A DNA stretch of 64,000 bases, taken from assembly GCA_911728455.2 (NCBI GenBank), contig OU452233.1, positions 10,521,505 to 10,585,504 of the forward strand, read 5' to 3'. Positions within the stretch are counted from its first letter, which is position 1. The number at the start of each line of letters is the position of its first letter. Below are positions 28,451 to 41,500 of this stretch, one piece after another. The DNA comes from Marthasterias glacialis. Taxonomy: Eukaryota > Echinodermata > Asteroidea > Forcipulatida > Asteriidae. The position numbers were made by a program, and so were the translations under genes. Below the pieces are notes generated by a model. The model did not search any database, had not been told where the DNA came from, and saw only the letters and a program-made list of their open reading frames with translations.

Positions 28451-30774
28451 CCTGCTGGTTTCAGTTCAGCATGCTGCCAGCTCAGCATGCTTCGGGTACA
28501 CTTCTAAAAAAATGAAGGTCCAGAAGGTCCAGAATGCCCCCCGCCCCCCGGTTTTGAAAAATCCTGAAAACCCTGCTTAAGATTTTGATGTCTAAACATC
28601 CTCCTAAAAGTTCAGTGAATATAAAGGCGAAATTATTTGGTCTTGTAAGATCAGTTTAATGGTCCAGTCAAATTTCGGAGCTACATGTTCAAGACATGTA
28701 GTCTAATGGAGATGTTTCTAAAATTCAAGCCCAGTGAATGGCATGTTAAAGTACATGTACATGTATGAATTGTAATTTTAGAAGAACATTGGCTAATGTT
28801 GGATACATCAAAGTAAAAGTGAAGTTTAGTTTAAAATTGAACAAACTCATCATTCAGCTTCTTCTACACAGAAGGCTTGCATCTCTGAAATCCCTTCCTT
28901 AACATTTGTTTAGTGTGGCACCTTTCTTATGAGTGTGCTAGAACAGTTCCTTGTCTGTATTCTGTGTAAAATGATTCATAGACACGTGTACCATGCATAG
29001 TACATGTACGTGTAGTACATGTACAACACGCTGCTTTTTTGTAGGTCACGCTTGCCTATGCATATTAACATGGCACTCACAGTGTCATATACACACTAAC
29101 CTCTATAGTTCATTTGAGCATTGTCTTCAATACCCTGAACGATGCATCACCACACACCACACAATGAGAAGGCAGTATCATCACACCCCAGTCAATTAAC
29201 ACAGGAAATCCAATAATCATCCTCTCTGTCTACGAGAATCCGTCTTGAGATGGGCGGTTGGTTTTAAGGGGCACTGCTGCACCTTTACTCCCCTTTTTCA
29301 CACTGCAGAGCCAATGCCCAGAAAATGAAAATCCCTGGGAAATTCCTGGGGAATTTTAAATAATGAAAAATGGTTCATGCTTTGTCAGGGATTTTTTTAC
29401 ATGTTCATGGCGGGCTTATTTTGTTTGTGGCAGTCAAAGTAAGCAATCGCAATTTCAGGCATGGTATTTCAATCTTGTATTGGGCAAGGCTGTTTTACAT
29501 GACCTCCAGGAGTGAAAAGTAATTGTGCTGTATATTTTCTAGAGGCACCAAGGCAATGGTGAAGTACATTGTCCCAGGTCTGAGATTTATGGGGTTGATA
29601 ATTGTAAATACTTTTTCCTCAACTTTGACCAGATTTCAGACGGAAATGTTTCCCTGGAGGATTGGTTCTGGTGTGAACTTTGTAAACCTTGAGCTGTCAG
29701 ATTGGAACTAGTGTATAGGCCAAAACAATATTTATAATGTAAATCCTGTGCTTTGTCTTTAACTGGATGAAAGTTCCATCTTTGTTTTCAATCACAGCTC
29801 TTATGAGAATAAAAGCGAGGCATGGTGATAAATTGATTGGTTTTTAATGTTATAAACTAATTTCATTGGAATTTTTGTCATAAAGTAGTCACAGAGCTAC
29901 TGCAGACATTATACAGTTGGAGTTTAATGCATGCAGACGTGTTTTGAAATGCCATCGGCAAGTACATGTGTGTGTGTGTGTGATACGTGTACATGCTGGT
30001 AAAGCATGGTACTCGCTACATTAGATACTTGAGTTATTCTCACTTCACATCAACATGAATGCAAATTTACATGCAAGAGAAAATGTAGGCAAACTGTGCC
30101 TGTACATACTGCATGTTAGGGTGTGTAATTGTTTTACCGGTAGCTTTTAGTACGAATGACACACATGTAGTTTCACTTCTGTAATGATCAAGATGGATTC
30201 AATGCAAGTAGAGCTTTTTGCTATGGCTTAAAAAAGAATTACGTCAAATATGAAAGAGTTGGATTTCATTGTACACCAGTGTAGACAGATAGGATCCTAA
30301 ATGTTCAGTGCTTTGTATAGTGGGTCTCATATGGATAAGGCATGTTTGGAATGTCTAGTGTATTCTTAGAGGTAACCGACTCTGAAGTTGTGTCTCTTTG
30401 ATAATTGTATGTCTACTCACAGTACTATGAATTCAATCCACTCTGTACATAAGTTGACCTTTAGATTTGAACTGCGCTTGAATACCAGCTCTAATCATTT
30501 TTTTATAACTCTTTATGAAAAACCCCCATGGATAATATGTTCATGATGTGTGAATGATTTTTGGTAGCCCTTTTACTCGGTTGGAAGACTTTAACATGCC
30601 TGTCAGATGCAGTTTATTGGTTTATGGTATGTCCTGTATACGGTATATAATTTCGTAGTCGGTATTTAACAATCGTGATGGGCCTTAACAGTTGAGTGTG
30701 CAATTGTGCACTTAGGCATTTATGTAGGTGGCAAGCAATTTAAAGTGTCATGGGTTGTGATCGCTTTATAAGCA

Positions 30775-30930
30775 AGCCTGATACTTCAATGTTATTAAGG
30801 CAAGGCAGTCTTTCCATAGTAAAGGGCACCTCTATGAAGGAAGTTTAAAGTTTCTGGTGGACCATTTTCAGGGGCACCAAGGCAGTGACCATGGTCATGG
30901 GGGCAATTGCCTCCATAAAGTATCAGACCT
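30775..30930 (-). repeat. GCCTGATACTTC repeat, inverted copy
   Basis: It contains AAAGGGCACCTCTATGAAGG, GGGGCACCAAGGCAGTGACC and GGGGGCAATTGCCTCCATAA, then AGTATCAGACC. This is the reverse order of the 28289 copy, with a GCCTGATACTTC motif also at its left end, so the full unit has inverted ends. Confidence 0.75.
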
Positions 30931-31783
30931 GTACAGACAAACCAGCTTAGGGCCAATAGGACTGCAGTGTGATGCTACATGTAATGGTCATGTCTCTCAT
31001 CACTTTCTAGTGAGCGAGGCATAGTCCAATAACTATTGTTTCTTCTCTTTTTTTCTTGTTTTTTATTGTGGGGTGGTCTGTTGAAACAAGCACGTAGCTA
31101 TCCCTATGGGATATTCTGCTTGTTTTTGTTGGGGTGCTCCTTAACAAGAGCAGTTCATAAAAAAAATGAAAAAAAAATTTTAAAAGACCATGTAACCTGT
31201 GACATCACATGTTTACAAAAGAACCACAGAGCCTGGACTTCCTGCAGGAATGATGTGTACACAACCCACTGGAAGAACACACATAATACGTGTGTCTTAT
31301 TATTTATAGAGCTTGCACTGTCTGATTTTTATCTATCCACTTTTAGTATGAAGAAAGGGGGGTGTATCTCAAAACTTGTTCAGCAGTTATTTTTATAACT
31401 CTTAAATTTGCATTTACATGTATGTGGAAGTTATGACACACAAAGTCGAATTTCCCATATGACCAGTGCATTATCTTGCCTGCCAGCAAGGCCCTGGAAT
31501 GTATGTATGCACACTCTTTTTGTAAACAAAGGTTACATACATAAATGTTAAAGTTTTTGAGCTTACTGTCTTTCATTGTCCACTGAAATGTACATTCATT
31601 TCAATGAAATTTTACACAATACTGTACTTAAATGTTTGTGTATTCTTTAAATGTACATTAACATGTACATTGTATATTGTAATATTATGTACATGGAAAA
31701 GGCCTAATACTTCAAAGATAAAATTGCCTCCTGCTTAGGTGCCCCTTGAAATGTTTCAGTAGGAATTTAGATTTCCCTCACCA

Positions 31784-31905
31784 GGGCCCAGTTTCATGGC
31801 TCTGCTTACTGCAGAATTCTGCGCTTACGGTGCCCTGTAAAGCATGCGATTCTATGGGCCGTAAGCGCAGAATTCTGCGGTAAGCAGAGCCATGAAATTG
31901 GGCCC
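31784..31905. mobile_element. 122-bp GGGCCC foldback element
   Basis: The arms GGGCCCAGTTTCATGGCTCT through GCGCTTACGG and the reverse complement leave only a short spacer. It is the most compact member of the 123-364 family and nearly a perfect hairpin. Confidence 0.88.
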
Positions 31906-32337
31906 AGGTGGCCTTTACTAAAAAAACTGCCTTGCACTTACATGAACAAAGAATCAGACCCGGAGAGGTTCCCTGTGAATTTTGTGATGGATTCAAGATC
32001 TTTTGGAGTGATAATTCTCAATGCACAACATAATTAGCATGTTTAATTTAACTAAAAAGACTGTGCTGGTGCCTTTGATGAGCATTCTGTAGTATGGGTA
32101 AGTGAGATGTGCCCTTCCAGAAACCAGACCTTTTTCTGCATTGAAATGTACAAGTGTAACACATGACATTTTAATGCGGTTGTTTCCTCATACAAATGGC
32201 ATGTATCCGATCTTAAATGTAATTGTAATATTATTTTCAATTTGTTGCACACTTTAGAAATCATTACTGCGGATAAGACCAGTCAAGACCAAATCTGTAG
32301 TCTCGTGTCCGGTCCTTGACCAGTCTGTGACCTATCT

Positions 32338-32415
32338 CTGGCCCAGTGGTTGCATGGTCAGTGACCAGACGTTTGGCACTGCACATCTAGAGTCTTGAGG
32401 TTCAATCCACTAGAG
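32338..32415 (+). repeat. tRNA-like sequence immediately before the CAB39 start codon
   Basis: A box A match (TGGCCCAGTGG, 32339-32349) and a box B match (GGTTCAATCC, 32399-32408) are in tRNA order, but the spacing and arms do not make a clean cloverleaf. It is probably the head of a SINE. The CAB39 ATG lies 33 bases past box B. Confidence 0.45.
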
Positions 32416-32441
32416 GTGAGGTCACTGTACTATTCATCACC

Positions 32442-32549
32442 ATGCCTCTGTTTGGGAAGTCCGCTAAGACACCTACTGAGCTTGTCAAAATCGTCAAAGA
32501 GGCGCTGGAAGTGATCGAGAAATGCCAGGAAGGAAAGAAGGCAGAGAAG
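32442..32549 (+). CDS. CAB39: CAB39 coding exon 1
   Basis: It encodes residues 1-36, [20 protein letters not shown] onward to GKKAEK. The ATG has a CACC context (tcaccATGC). The donor is GTTTGT, phase 0. Confidence 0.95.
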
Positions 32550-35500
32550 GTTTGTAACTGGAAGTTCAGTTAAATATTTATTGATCTTGTTCACTATGCA
32601 TATGTGTATGTAAAACTCATCTCTTCCGGTAGAAAGGTACATGTGTAGATATGTTCATGAATACAGGCAAACAGCATCGAGACAAACTGACAAATATCTG
32701 AAGACAGAGAATCGAAAATAGTTTATTATTGTTTCTTTCTGGTAATGAAACCAATGGATTTGTTACCCGGTGGCCTGAAGAAACCTGTGTGATAGAAATG
32801 ATGAAGAAATGTCAGTTTCAGTTTATTACACTAGCAAGCCTGATATTTCTTGGAGAAAAGTGTCCATGCCTGCATTGCCTTAGTACCCTTTGAAATGATC
32901 GGGACTGTAGAACTTTGAAATTCCCTAAAAGAAGTGTCCGTTTTGGTTTTTAAAAAAAGGTCATATCTTGTGCGCTTAAAAAAAATCTGTGAAGCAGTGT
33001 GGCAGGGCCTGAAGACACAAACTGGAACTGCTAATCCTTGCCAAATTTTCTTTTTAATTAACCCTCCTACTGACTGACCAATCAATGTTATCCACTGTGG
33101 TTTTGAGAGATACATGTAGACAAACAATGCCAGTCTGCAATATCAAATCATGGTGAATTCATCTACACAGTACACAGCGTTCTCCCTTAACAGTGGTCTG
33201 TTGGCCAAATGCCAGTCAAAACACCTGAGGACCAGTGAAAATTCTCTCCTAGTGGTCCGGCTGGCTACGTCAGTGTTAAAACACATCCCTACTTACTATG
33301 AAATATGGACCAGTGAAAATGCTGGCGGACCAGTGAAATGACAAGCTAACTAGCCCTGCTGGCTAGTTATTTAAAAAGTTAAGGGCAAACCCTGCACATA
33401 GTCAACCCTCCTACTGTCTGACCATCCAATGTCCACTGTGGTTTTGAAAGATAGATAAACTACATTATACATTGTACCAGCGTACAATATGAAATCATGT
33501 GGTGAACATGCATTTGTGCTGTTAACACCTGCAGGCCTTGATCTTAACCAAGGCCATTGGCCTCATGCCCTGTCGAGTTGGCCAGCATGCCCTTCAGAAA
33601 AATTTGCACTGTCACTACCAACTTGGCCAGCATGCACTTGTACAATTTCTCTGATTTGGCCAGCAAAGGCCTGCCCCCGTTTTGCTTAAGATCGAGGCCT
33701 GCACATGGTGCACAAATAGTTCTTTGCACAGTTGTGCTACCATGCACAACCGGATCAGCTAAATGTTTCCAAATGGTTTGCCAATTTGCTGGGAAAAAGT
33801 ACCAAGAGTAAGAGTAAGAGTACTAATGTTTAAATTCTAGGTGTTTTTTCACAGGGATGAGATTTCTCCAGATTTCACAAAAATTGTTGTTGAGGAATTT
33901 CTTTTACTAATTTTTGTCATTTACATACATGTACATCCAGGCCCTTGTAAAGCCATAACACAGTACATGTACTGTATTTTGACTACACCAAGGTACTTGC
34001 CCCATCTACATTTAAGCACAGAATGCTGCCATTGATACGGGTTATGGCTTGGTTGGTAGCCACCAAACCCTCTGCCGGTGTTTCGTGGATTTTTCATTTT
34101 CATCCGCTCTCAATCCCTGTTTTCAGGATTTTAAAAATGTTTGTGCGATCACATTCCTGAGTTGACGATGCGAAGACTGCGAGTAAAGAGATGATGCATT
34201 TATTTTATTAGGCACAAGAGGATGTATCCAAGACTCTCGTCGGCATGAAGACCATTCTGTATGGAACTGGCGACCAAGACCCACAGACGGAGTTAGTCGG
34301 TCAGCTTGCTCACTCCATGTATGATAGCGGGCTCTTGCTGGCACTCATCAAGAACCTCCCTTATCTTGACTTTGAGGTAACGTGTATGGCGGTCATTATT
34401 GTCTGTGTATTATTTTCCTGAGTCCGACGGAAAAAGGGCATATTACTCCGGGGGGGGGGGGGGAAATCATTCAAGAATAGATGTTATTTGTGTTTTTTTA
34501 CCCATACACAGATGTGTGTTAAGCACTGTGTACTCGGCACTTTCCCGAGTCCTGTGAAAAAAAATCCACAGGCGCTCCTTGGGTGGGAACCCCTGACCCC
34601 CACCATTCTAGAGCAAATGTGTTACCAACTAGACTACCAAGATTGCCCCGGTATGTTGAGACAGTTTAAATACTATATTTTAGCAGCAGGTGCCGCAACG
34701 AGTTTAATAGATGTTAAATTTGCATCGGGGATAAAGTGGTTTTTTCAACAGGACTTAAGGGAAGGATTTTACAGTGTTTGACACACATTGCTGTATTAAA
34801 ATAACTCTTATTATTATAACTCAATTTGAGGTTGTCATAATGGGCCCAATTTCATAGAGCTGCTTAAATACAAAAAGTAGCTCAGCACAATAATATTTAT
34901 GCTTGCCAGAATAAGATTACCAGCCAAAATACCATGTAACATGCACCATTTCTGACTAGTATTCTGCTAAATTTTGCTTAGCAGAAATGTGTAAGCAACA
35001 TTTTCTGCTTAAGCAGCTCTATGAAACTGGACCCTGGAATTACACGTAGGCCACAGTGGCCATGGCCTCTGTTGCCCTGGTCTTGGCCTTGGTGCCCCTT
35101 CAAAAGTCTCCCATAGACTTTCATGATTTTCCAATAGAAGTGCCCTCTGCAAAATGTATAGCCTTGCCCTCTCAAAGATGAAATTCCAGGTCTGAAATAC
35201 ATGCCCAAAAGGCTAGCAATAGTCTGACATTTTACTATATCGTTTTTGTTTTGGAGGTTTTTTTATGGGGAAAGGTAAGAGTGGCGTGTTTTTGGCTTTT
35301 TTAACGACTCGTATGAGCCTTGCATCATGTGTAATTTACTGTATTTTGGAGTTATAAATATGAGGTATTCGCTAATTTTAAATCAATTCTTAGTGAAGCA
35401 GTTTTGTGTTTTGCGTTTAATTATATTTGTTGATGTACAATCTCCTGGTGTAATCTGTTGCTCATGTTTGTGTTTCCAGGCCAAGAAAGATGTTGCTCAA

Positions 35501-38500
35501 ATCTACAACAACATCTTGAGGAGGCAGATTGGGAGTCGCTCTCCGACAGTGGATCACATCTGTGAGAAAAGTGACATCCTCTTTACACTATGCAAAGGGT
35601 AAGGAGATTTTTTTTTTATTATTCAAAACTGCGTGGTCTTTTCAATGCTGTAAGAATTTGGAATTTGCAGATTTCTTTAGAATTGTCCTGCCAAAATGAA
35701 GCTGACATCTTCATTCATACAGAACTGTCAATATGTTTCCAATCTTGCAACTGTTTTGATGAGTTATTAATTCCAAGGCACATTCGTCACTTTGTGAAAA
35801 CAAAGGGCACTAAGGCAATGACCAGGGGCAACGGAGGCAATTACCTCCATGAAGTATCGGGTCAGCGTAGGACATGCTCAAATACTTAACCCTAACTCCC
35901 AAGTGTGATTTACTAGGATTCTTCTGCTGTTACAAAATCCAACAGCGTATGGTCGCTCTACACCCAAATAATGATAATAAATAGTGAAATGTATTGTCAA
36001 TAATGATTAGCAGTGTAGTTGTAAATGATAGTAAATCCACTGTTATTAAATCCTCCAACATGTTCAAGTTGCCTGTAAAATTTGCCTGTACAATTTTTAC
36101 AGGCAACTTTGAGACAACTATGTTGCACATTGTAAATTACATGTACACCATGTACACTGGATACAAAAAGAACACTTCAATAGCGCAAGTTTTTTCTTCT
36201 TCCTACAATTGATTTCTTAATTTTTGAATATTCAATTGTGAAGGTGATTTCTTGTTGAAAGTTGCCTGGAACTGGTTGCTTGTAAATTGCCTTGCGAGAC
36301 ATAGCCCCGACTACCAAGATTATGTGTCAGTGTACCAGCAATATTGGTAGTCTGAGTGCCCACAAGCAAACATTCATAAAAGATTGACTGCTGATTGCAT
36401 TACGGAGAAATACTCTCTTGTACGGATCATGACACCTCTTTTAAAAAAAAACATAGTGATCTGGTCTTGTACATTCCACTCATTCCAGGGCACTTCCTGG
36501 TAGACAAGATACTGCTTTGGTCATGTGAGAAATTTTAACATTTTGTGTCGTAACTACCGCATAAAATCAAAAGCTGAACAACTTTTGAGATGTGCGCTTT
36601 TCATCATTTCAAAAGTTGATAACAATTGTACAGTGCAATTTCCATAGAATGTCAAATGTTATGTTTGCTTCCATTGAGCTGTGTACAAATTGTGCCTGCA
36701 GGAAGTCCAGACTCTGTGGCTCTTTTGTAAACATGTCATGTCATTCGAGTTGTAGCATTTTAAGTTTTGTTCATGTTCAGCCTGTAGGGTCTAAATACTT
36801 AAAGAGTCATCGCCCTTGTGTTTTAGGCACTGTTTCTGTCTTGACTTTGACAGTACTTCAAAACGAAGTATTTCTGTGGCTGATTGGAACTACTATGAAT
36901 CATATAATCAGTAAACTTTCAGATTGGAACTTATCATTTATTAATTTATCATAAGAGTTGCTAATCATGGCTTGTCATGGCTGAGTGGTTAGTGCGTCAG
37001 ACTTAAACTCTGGTGGCTGAGTCATCGGAGTGTGGGTTCGAGTCCTGGTCATAACACTTGTGTCCTTGAGCAAGGCACTTAAACATGATTGCTTCGTAAA
37101 AGTTGGGGAGGTAGAGCCTCCTGCTCTACCAGCCAGGCTTCTGATGGATGATACCAAAGCCTACATCCTTACGGACTGTAAAGGGGGTAACCCTATTTCA
37201 GCCCAAGGAGTTGATTTGTAGCCCACAATGGAGGCCATGGCCTTTGTGTAATTCCAGGCTTGTTACCGATGAACCAAAAGTTTGCAACGTGTTATTATAG
37301 CGTGATGTGGCGGAGCAGTCTAGTGCATTGAACTCAAGTCCTCGTGGCTGAGTCACTGGAGTGTGGGTTCGAGTCCTGGTCGTGGCACTTGTGTCCATGA
37401 GCAAGATACATGTACTTAACTATAATTGCTACTCATCACCCAGGATTAGATGGGTACCTGTGAGTGTGTAGACTGTTGATGTGAATGATAAACAACCTGT
37501 GGACTCATGTGGCTGTCGATGCTGCATACTCCCAAGGAGTTGAGATGGTTTAAGAAATGCTTAAAGCCCATTGAACAGGGGTAATAATTTTCCAAGGTGC
37601 CTTGAGGGGCCTACCTAGCTTGAAAAAGTGCATAACAGATACATATTAATATTATTAATTTATGTCTTACCCTCAGCTATGAGAACCAGCAGATTGCATT
37701 GAACTGTGGCATCATGCTCAGGGATAGCATCCGATTTGTAGAACTCGCTAAGATTATCCTTAACAGCGATGAGTTTTATAAATTCTTCACCTACGTCGAG
37801 ATGTCAACGTTTGACATCGCATCTGATGCCTTTGCAACATTCAAGGTAAATCACAGGAAGGAAGTTTCTCCAGATTTTGCCGGATTTCCAGATTGAAAAA
37901 AAAACTATTGTTGTGTAATTAATTCTTTTACTTAAAAAACAAAACAAAAACAAACAATTTTTGTTAAAATGTCAATTATATACATCGAGGCTCTTGTAAA
38001 GCCATAACACAGTACATGTACTGTATTTTGACTACACCAAGGTGCTTGCCCCATCTACATTTAAACACAAAGTGGCGTGGCGTGGCCGAGCGGATAAGAA
38101 CACCGGAATCAAGCTCTGGTGTTTCTGATCAACAGAGTGTGGGTCCGAGTCCCGGTCGTGACACTTGTGTCCTTAAGCAAGACACTTAACCATTATTGCG
38201 TCGTCCTTTGGATGGGACGTAAAGTCGTTGGTCGCGTGTTTTGTGTAATGCACGTAAAAGAACCCAGTGACACTTATCGCAAAGAGAAGGGGTTCGCCCC
38301 GGTGTTCCTGGTTTGATTGGCTGCAGATTGCGCCACAGCACCTTGTGAACCATTACATGGTGCTATGTAAAGGAACAGGTTTCATACATGTACTTCCAAA
38401 ACGTAACTCATCATACCTTGCAGGAAAAAAATACTGAGCGCTCTGAGACGCCCATAGGGTGTGACAAAGTACTATATAAAAACTGTGTGTTATTATTATT

Positions 38501-41500
38501 ACAAAGTGCTACGGGTTATGGCGTGGTTGGTAGCCACCAAACCCTTCACCGGTGTTGCATGGATTTTTCATTTTCAGCCACTCTCATCCCTGAAATCTAA
38601 ATTTCAAAGATGTGTCTGCTGTGCATGCCCTCTAGACATCAGCCATGGACATATCAATACCATGTGACATGCCTGTATGGCATCCATTTGGAAAGCTGAA
38701 TTTTGCCATACAGCTGAAATGGCAGCACGCACTTATGCCTCGGAGCAGGTATGGACAGACAACTACATGTACACACACAGCATTCTCTGAGTTTTATTTC
38801 TACATGTATGTGTATAGTGTAATGGTACACTTTACACTGATACCCAATTCCAGACCTTTGTCCCTTCGTTCCAAGAGGAGGATTACGAGACATCGAGAGG
38901 TTTCAACCATTGTATATTAATTTTATTTCAGCTCGATGGAGAAGTCAGAGTAAACCAAGAGTCCAGCCTTGGTTCGAGATTGAGGTTTTGCAATTTATGT
39001 TGCATGTATTTGACATTTTCTTGATAAGAGAAAACAAAAATCCTGGTGCTACTAAGAGAATCTTAGTGCTCTAGGCTTTGTCAAAACAAGGTTTCTTTGT
39101 GCCAGCGGTACTCCCCCCAAAACAATTATTCCAGCAATTCGGAGAAAATAAACCTGTTGGATGGGAAAAAAAGGAAGAATCCGGGTGCGAACTGGTTAAA
39201 AGAAACACAGCCTTCATGCTGATTGCACACACCATGGTGCACGTAGCATTACATTACTTGTACAGATGGACCCTGAGGGTTTTAGAAGACTGAAGGCCAT
39301 GTCACACAGGGCAATTTTTACAGGCAGCTTGGAGGCAACCAACTGCACTGCATGTAAAAGGAACACTACAGCAGCATCATAGTCATTCTTCTTGCTGTTA
39401 CTAAATATCCCCAGGAAAATAATGAGAAAACTGAATGACTTTTATTCATGGAGATTGCCTGGAACTGGTTGCCTATAAATTGCCTCGTGTGACATGGCCT
39501 TCAAGGGTTTACTGTTATTTGGGAACACCAGTCATCTCAAAGGCATTTCAGTCAAGTTATTTAAAAACCTTTTCGTTGTTGTTTTTTTTTTAGGAATTGT
39601 TAACCAGACATAAAATTCTGTGTGCCGAATTTCTAGAGAAAAACTACGACAATGTGTTTGAAAGATACCAAAAGTTGTTGAACTCCGAGAACTATGTCAC
39701 AAAGAGACAATCATTGAAGGTATGCGTAGTTTGTATTTCTTGAAAAGATTGATGCAAAGTTTGTCTTATTAAAGGGTGTGTACAACATGGCTGAGATTGA
39801 AAGTATAAACGTTCACAGATTTGCACAGAATTCCCCAAAAAATGTTTTTGCTGTAAATGCTTTTTCAATTAGTTTTGATCTCCTAGTACCAGACTTGGTG
39901 AAGAAACAGTGAAGATATACAAGGTTTTTTCCCACTGTTTTGTTGTGATTCCGATGACCAATTCAGCTTGAACTTTCACAGGTCTGTTATTTCATGTATA
40001 TGTTTGGTCACTTAAAGTGCGGATACCGTCTTTTAAAATGACCAGTGTTGTTGTCTGCATGCTTAAAACCTTTTTATCACATTTCAGGTGTTGTGCAATG
40101 AAGTGGGTAGAAAAAAGAACCTCATTGCTGTCAACAGTCACTCAATTGTGATAGACTGCGCAACTCTCGCACGTAATCAGATATTTTGGGGAACCACTAA
40201 GATAGATAGCTTTGCCGTCTGAAGGAAGTAAAATAACTCACTGAGTTTGAACTTTAGGACTTTAGCACAGGGCCAACATTTTGAATTCACAGTAGACTTA
40301 CACTGTCTATTTCATGAGAATGCATCATTATCATGTCGTGGCTGAACGGTCTAGTGCACCGGTCTCATGTGACGAAGTCATCAGGGTGTGGGCTCGAAAC
40401 CCGGTCATGATACTTGTGTCCTTGAGCAAGACATTTAACTACAATTGCTTCTCTTCACCCAGGGGGTAAATGGGTGTCTTTAAGGGCATAGTTTGTGCTA
40501 GTGATTGATGTCCCATCCGAACGATGAAGCAACAATGGTTAGTGTCTTTCTCAAGGACTCAAGTGTCCCCAACTGGGACCCGAACCCACACTCTGCTGAA
40601 CAGAACATCAGAACTTGAGTCCAGTGCTCTAGACTGCTCAGCCAGGACACAATGTACCCTGCTCGTCTTCAGGAAAATGATTGATATTTGCCCTTTTTTT
40701 TCTGTAGCTCCTCGGTGAGCTGCTACTCGACAGACACAACTTCACCATCATGACCAAGTATATCAGTAACCCGGAAAACCTTAAACTTATGATGAACATG
40801 CTGAAAGACACGAGCAGAAACATACAGTTTGAGGCTTTCCACGTCTTCAAGGTAAGTCCAGACGAGGGTAGAACGCCCTCTATCGGTTATCTAGAAAGCC
40901 TGAACTTTCTGATGAAATAGTACAGAAATGTTTCACTGAAGGGTTGTTACAAGCTGAACTTTTTATAGTCATTGACCTTCAGATTGAAACTGATCAAGAT
41001 TCTTTTCGATAATTGCAAGGCTTGTGAGTTGTCAGGATTTTTCCTGATGACAGGATTTTTCATTGCTCTCTCATCCAACTTGATCCCTGGGCCTTAAGAT
41101 TTTGTTCAGAGAGGCAAAATTGCCATTTTATAAAAGACCGCCCTTATTATTTACAAACCTTCAGCTATGTGAAATGTTGTAATTATCAGAAATGTCAGGA
41201 TTTTTTCTGGTACAGAATTTTTGCTGGTTAAAAGCTTTCTGATTACGGGATTTTTCCTGTTGAGATTTCCTGATCACAGGATATTTCCTGATACAAGATT
41301 TTTCCTGATCAAAAGCTTCCTCCTGTTTACAGGTTTTTTCCTGGTGGGATTTTTCCTGATTACAGATTTTGTTGAAAGAGGCCATTAAAAAAAATAACCC
41401 TTTTTTTGACCAATCCGTCCGATATTTTTTGTGAAATATTGCAGAGCATGTAAACCTCTGAAACATAACATCCTGTAAATATAGTGGGCTTCATCTCCAC

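Larger units (their letters stand above)
23096..32441. other. Gene-free spacer between divergent FMO and CAB39
   Basis: The 5' regions of both genes must lie in this 9.3 kb, since FMO reads left and CAB39 right, but no noncoding first exon or TATA element could be placed with confidence. It contains a 9-bp-TSD element, a long-TIR segment with internal elements, dispersed GCCTGATACTTC repeats and a foldback repeat. The parts at 28450-30770 and 30930-31690 hold only AT-rich sequence and short simple repeats (a TG run near 29968, ATT runs near 28150). Confidence 0.6.
33058..33832. mobile_element. TTAA-type tandem-unit element, copy 3, with two nested insertions
   Basis: It begins TTAACCCTCCTACTGACTGA. 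Unit 1 runs to CTACACAGTACACAG at 33177, a foreign insertion follows, unit 2 resumes with AGTCAACCCTCCTAC at about 33400, and another insertion occupies 33531-33702. The family tail (GTTGTGCTACCATGCACAAC) then ends near 33832. It lies in CAB39 intron 1. Confidence 0.72.
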
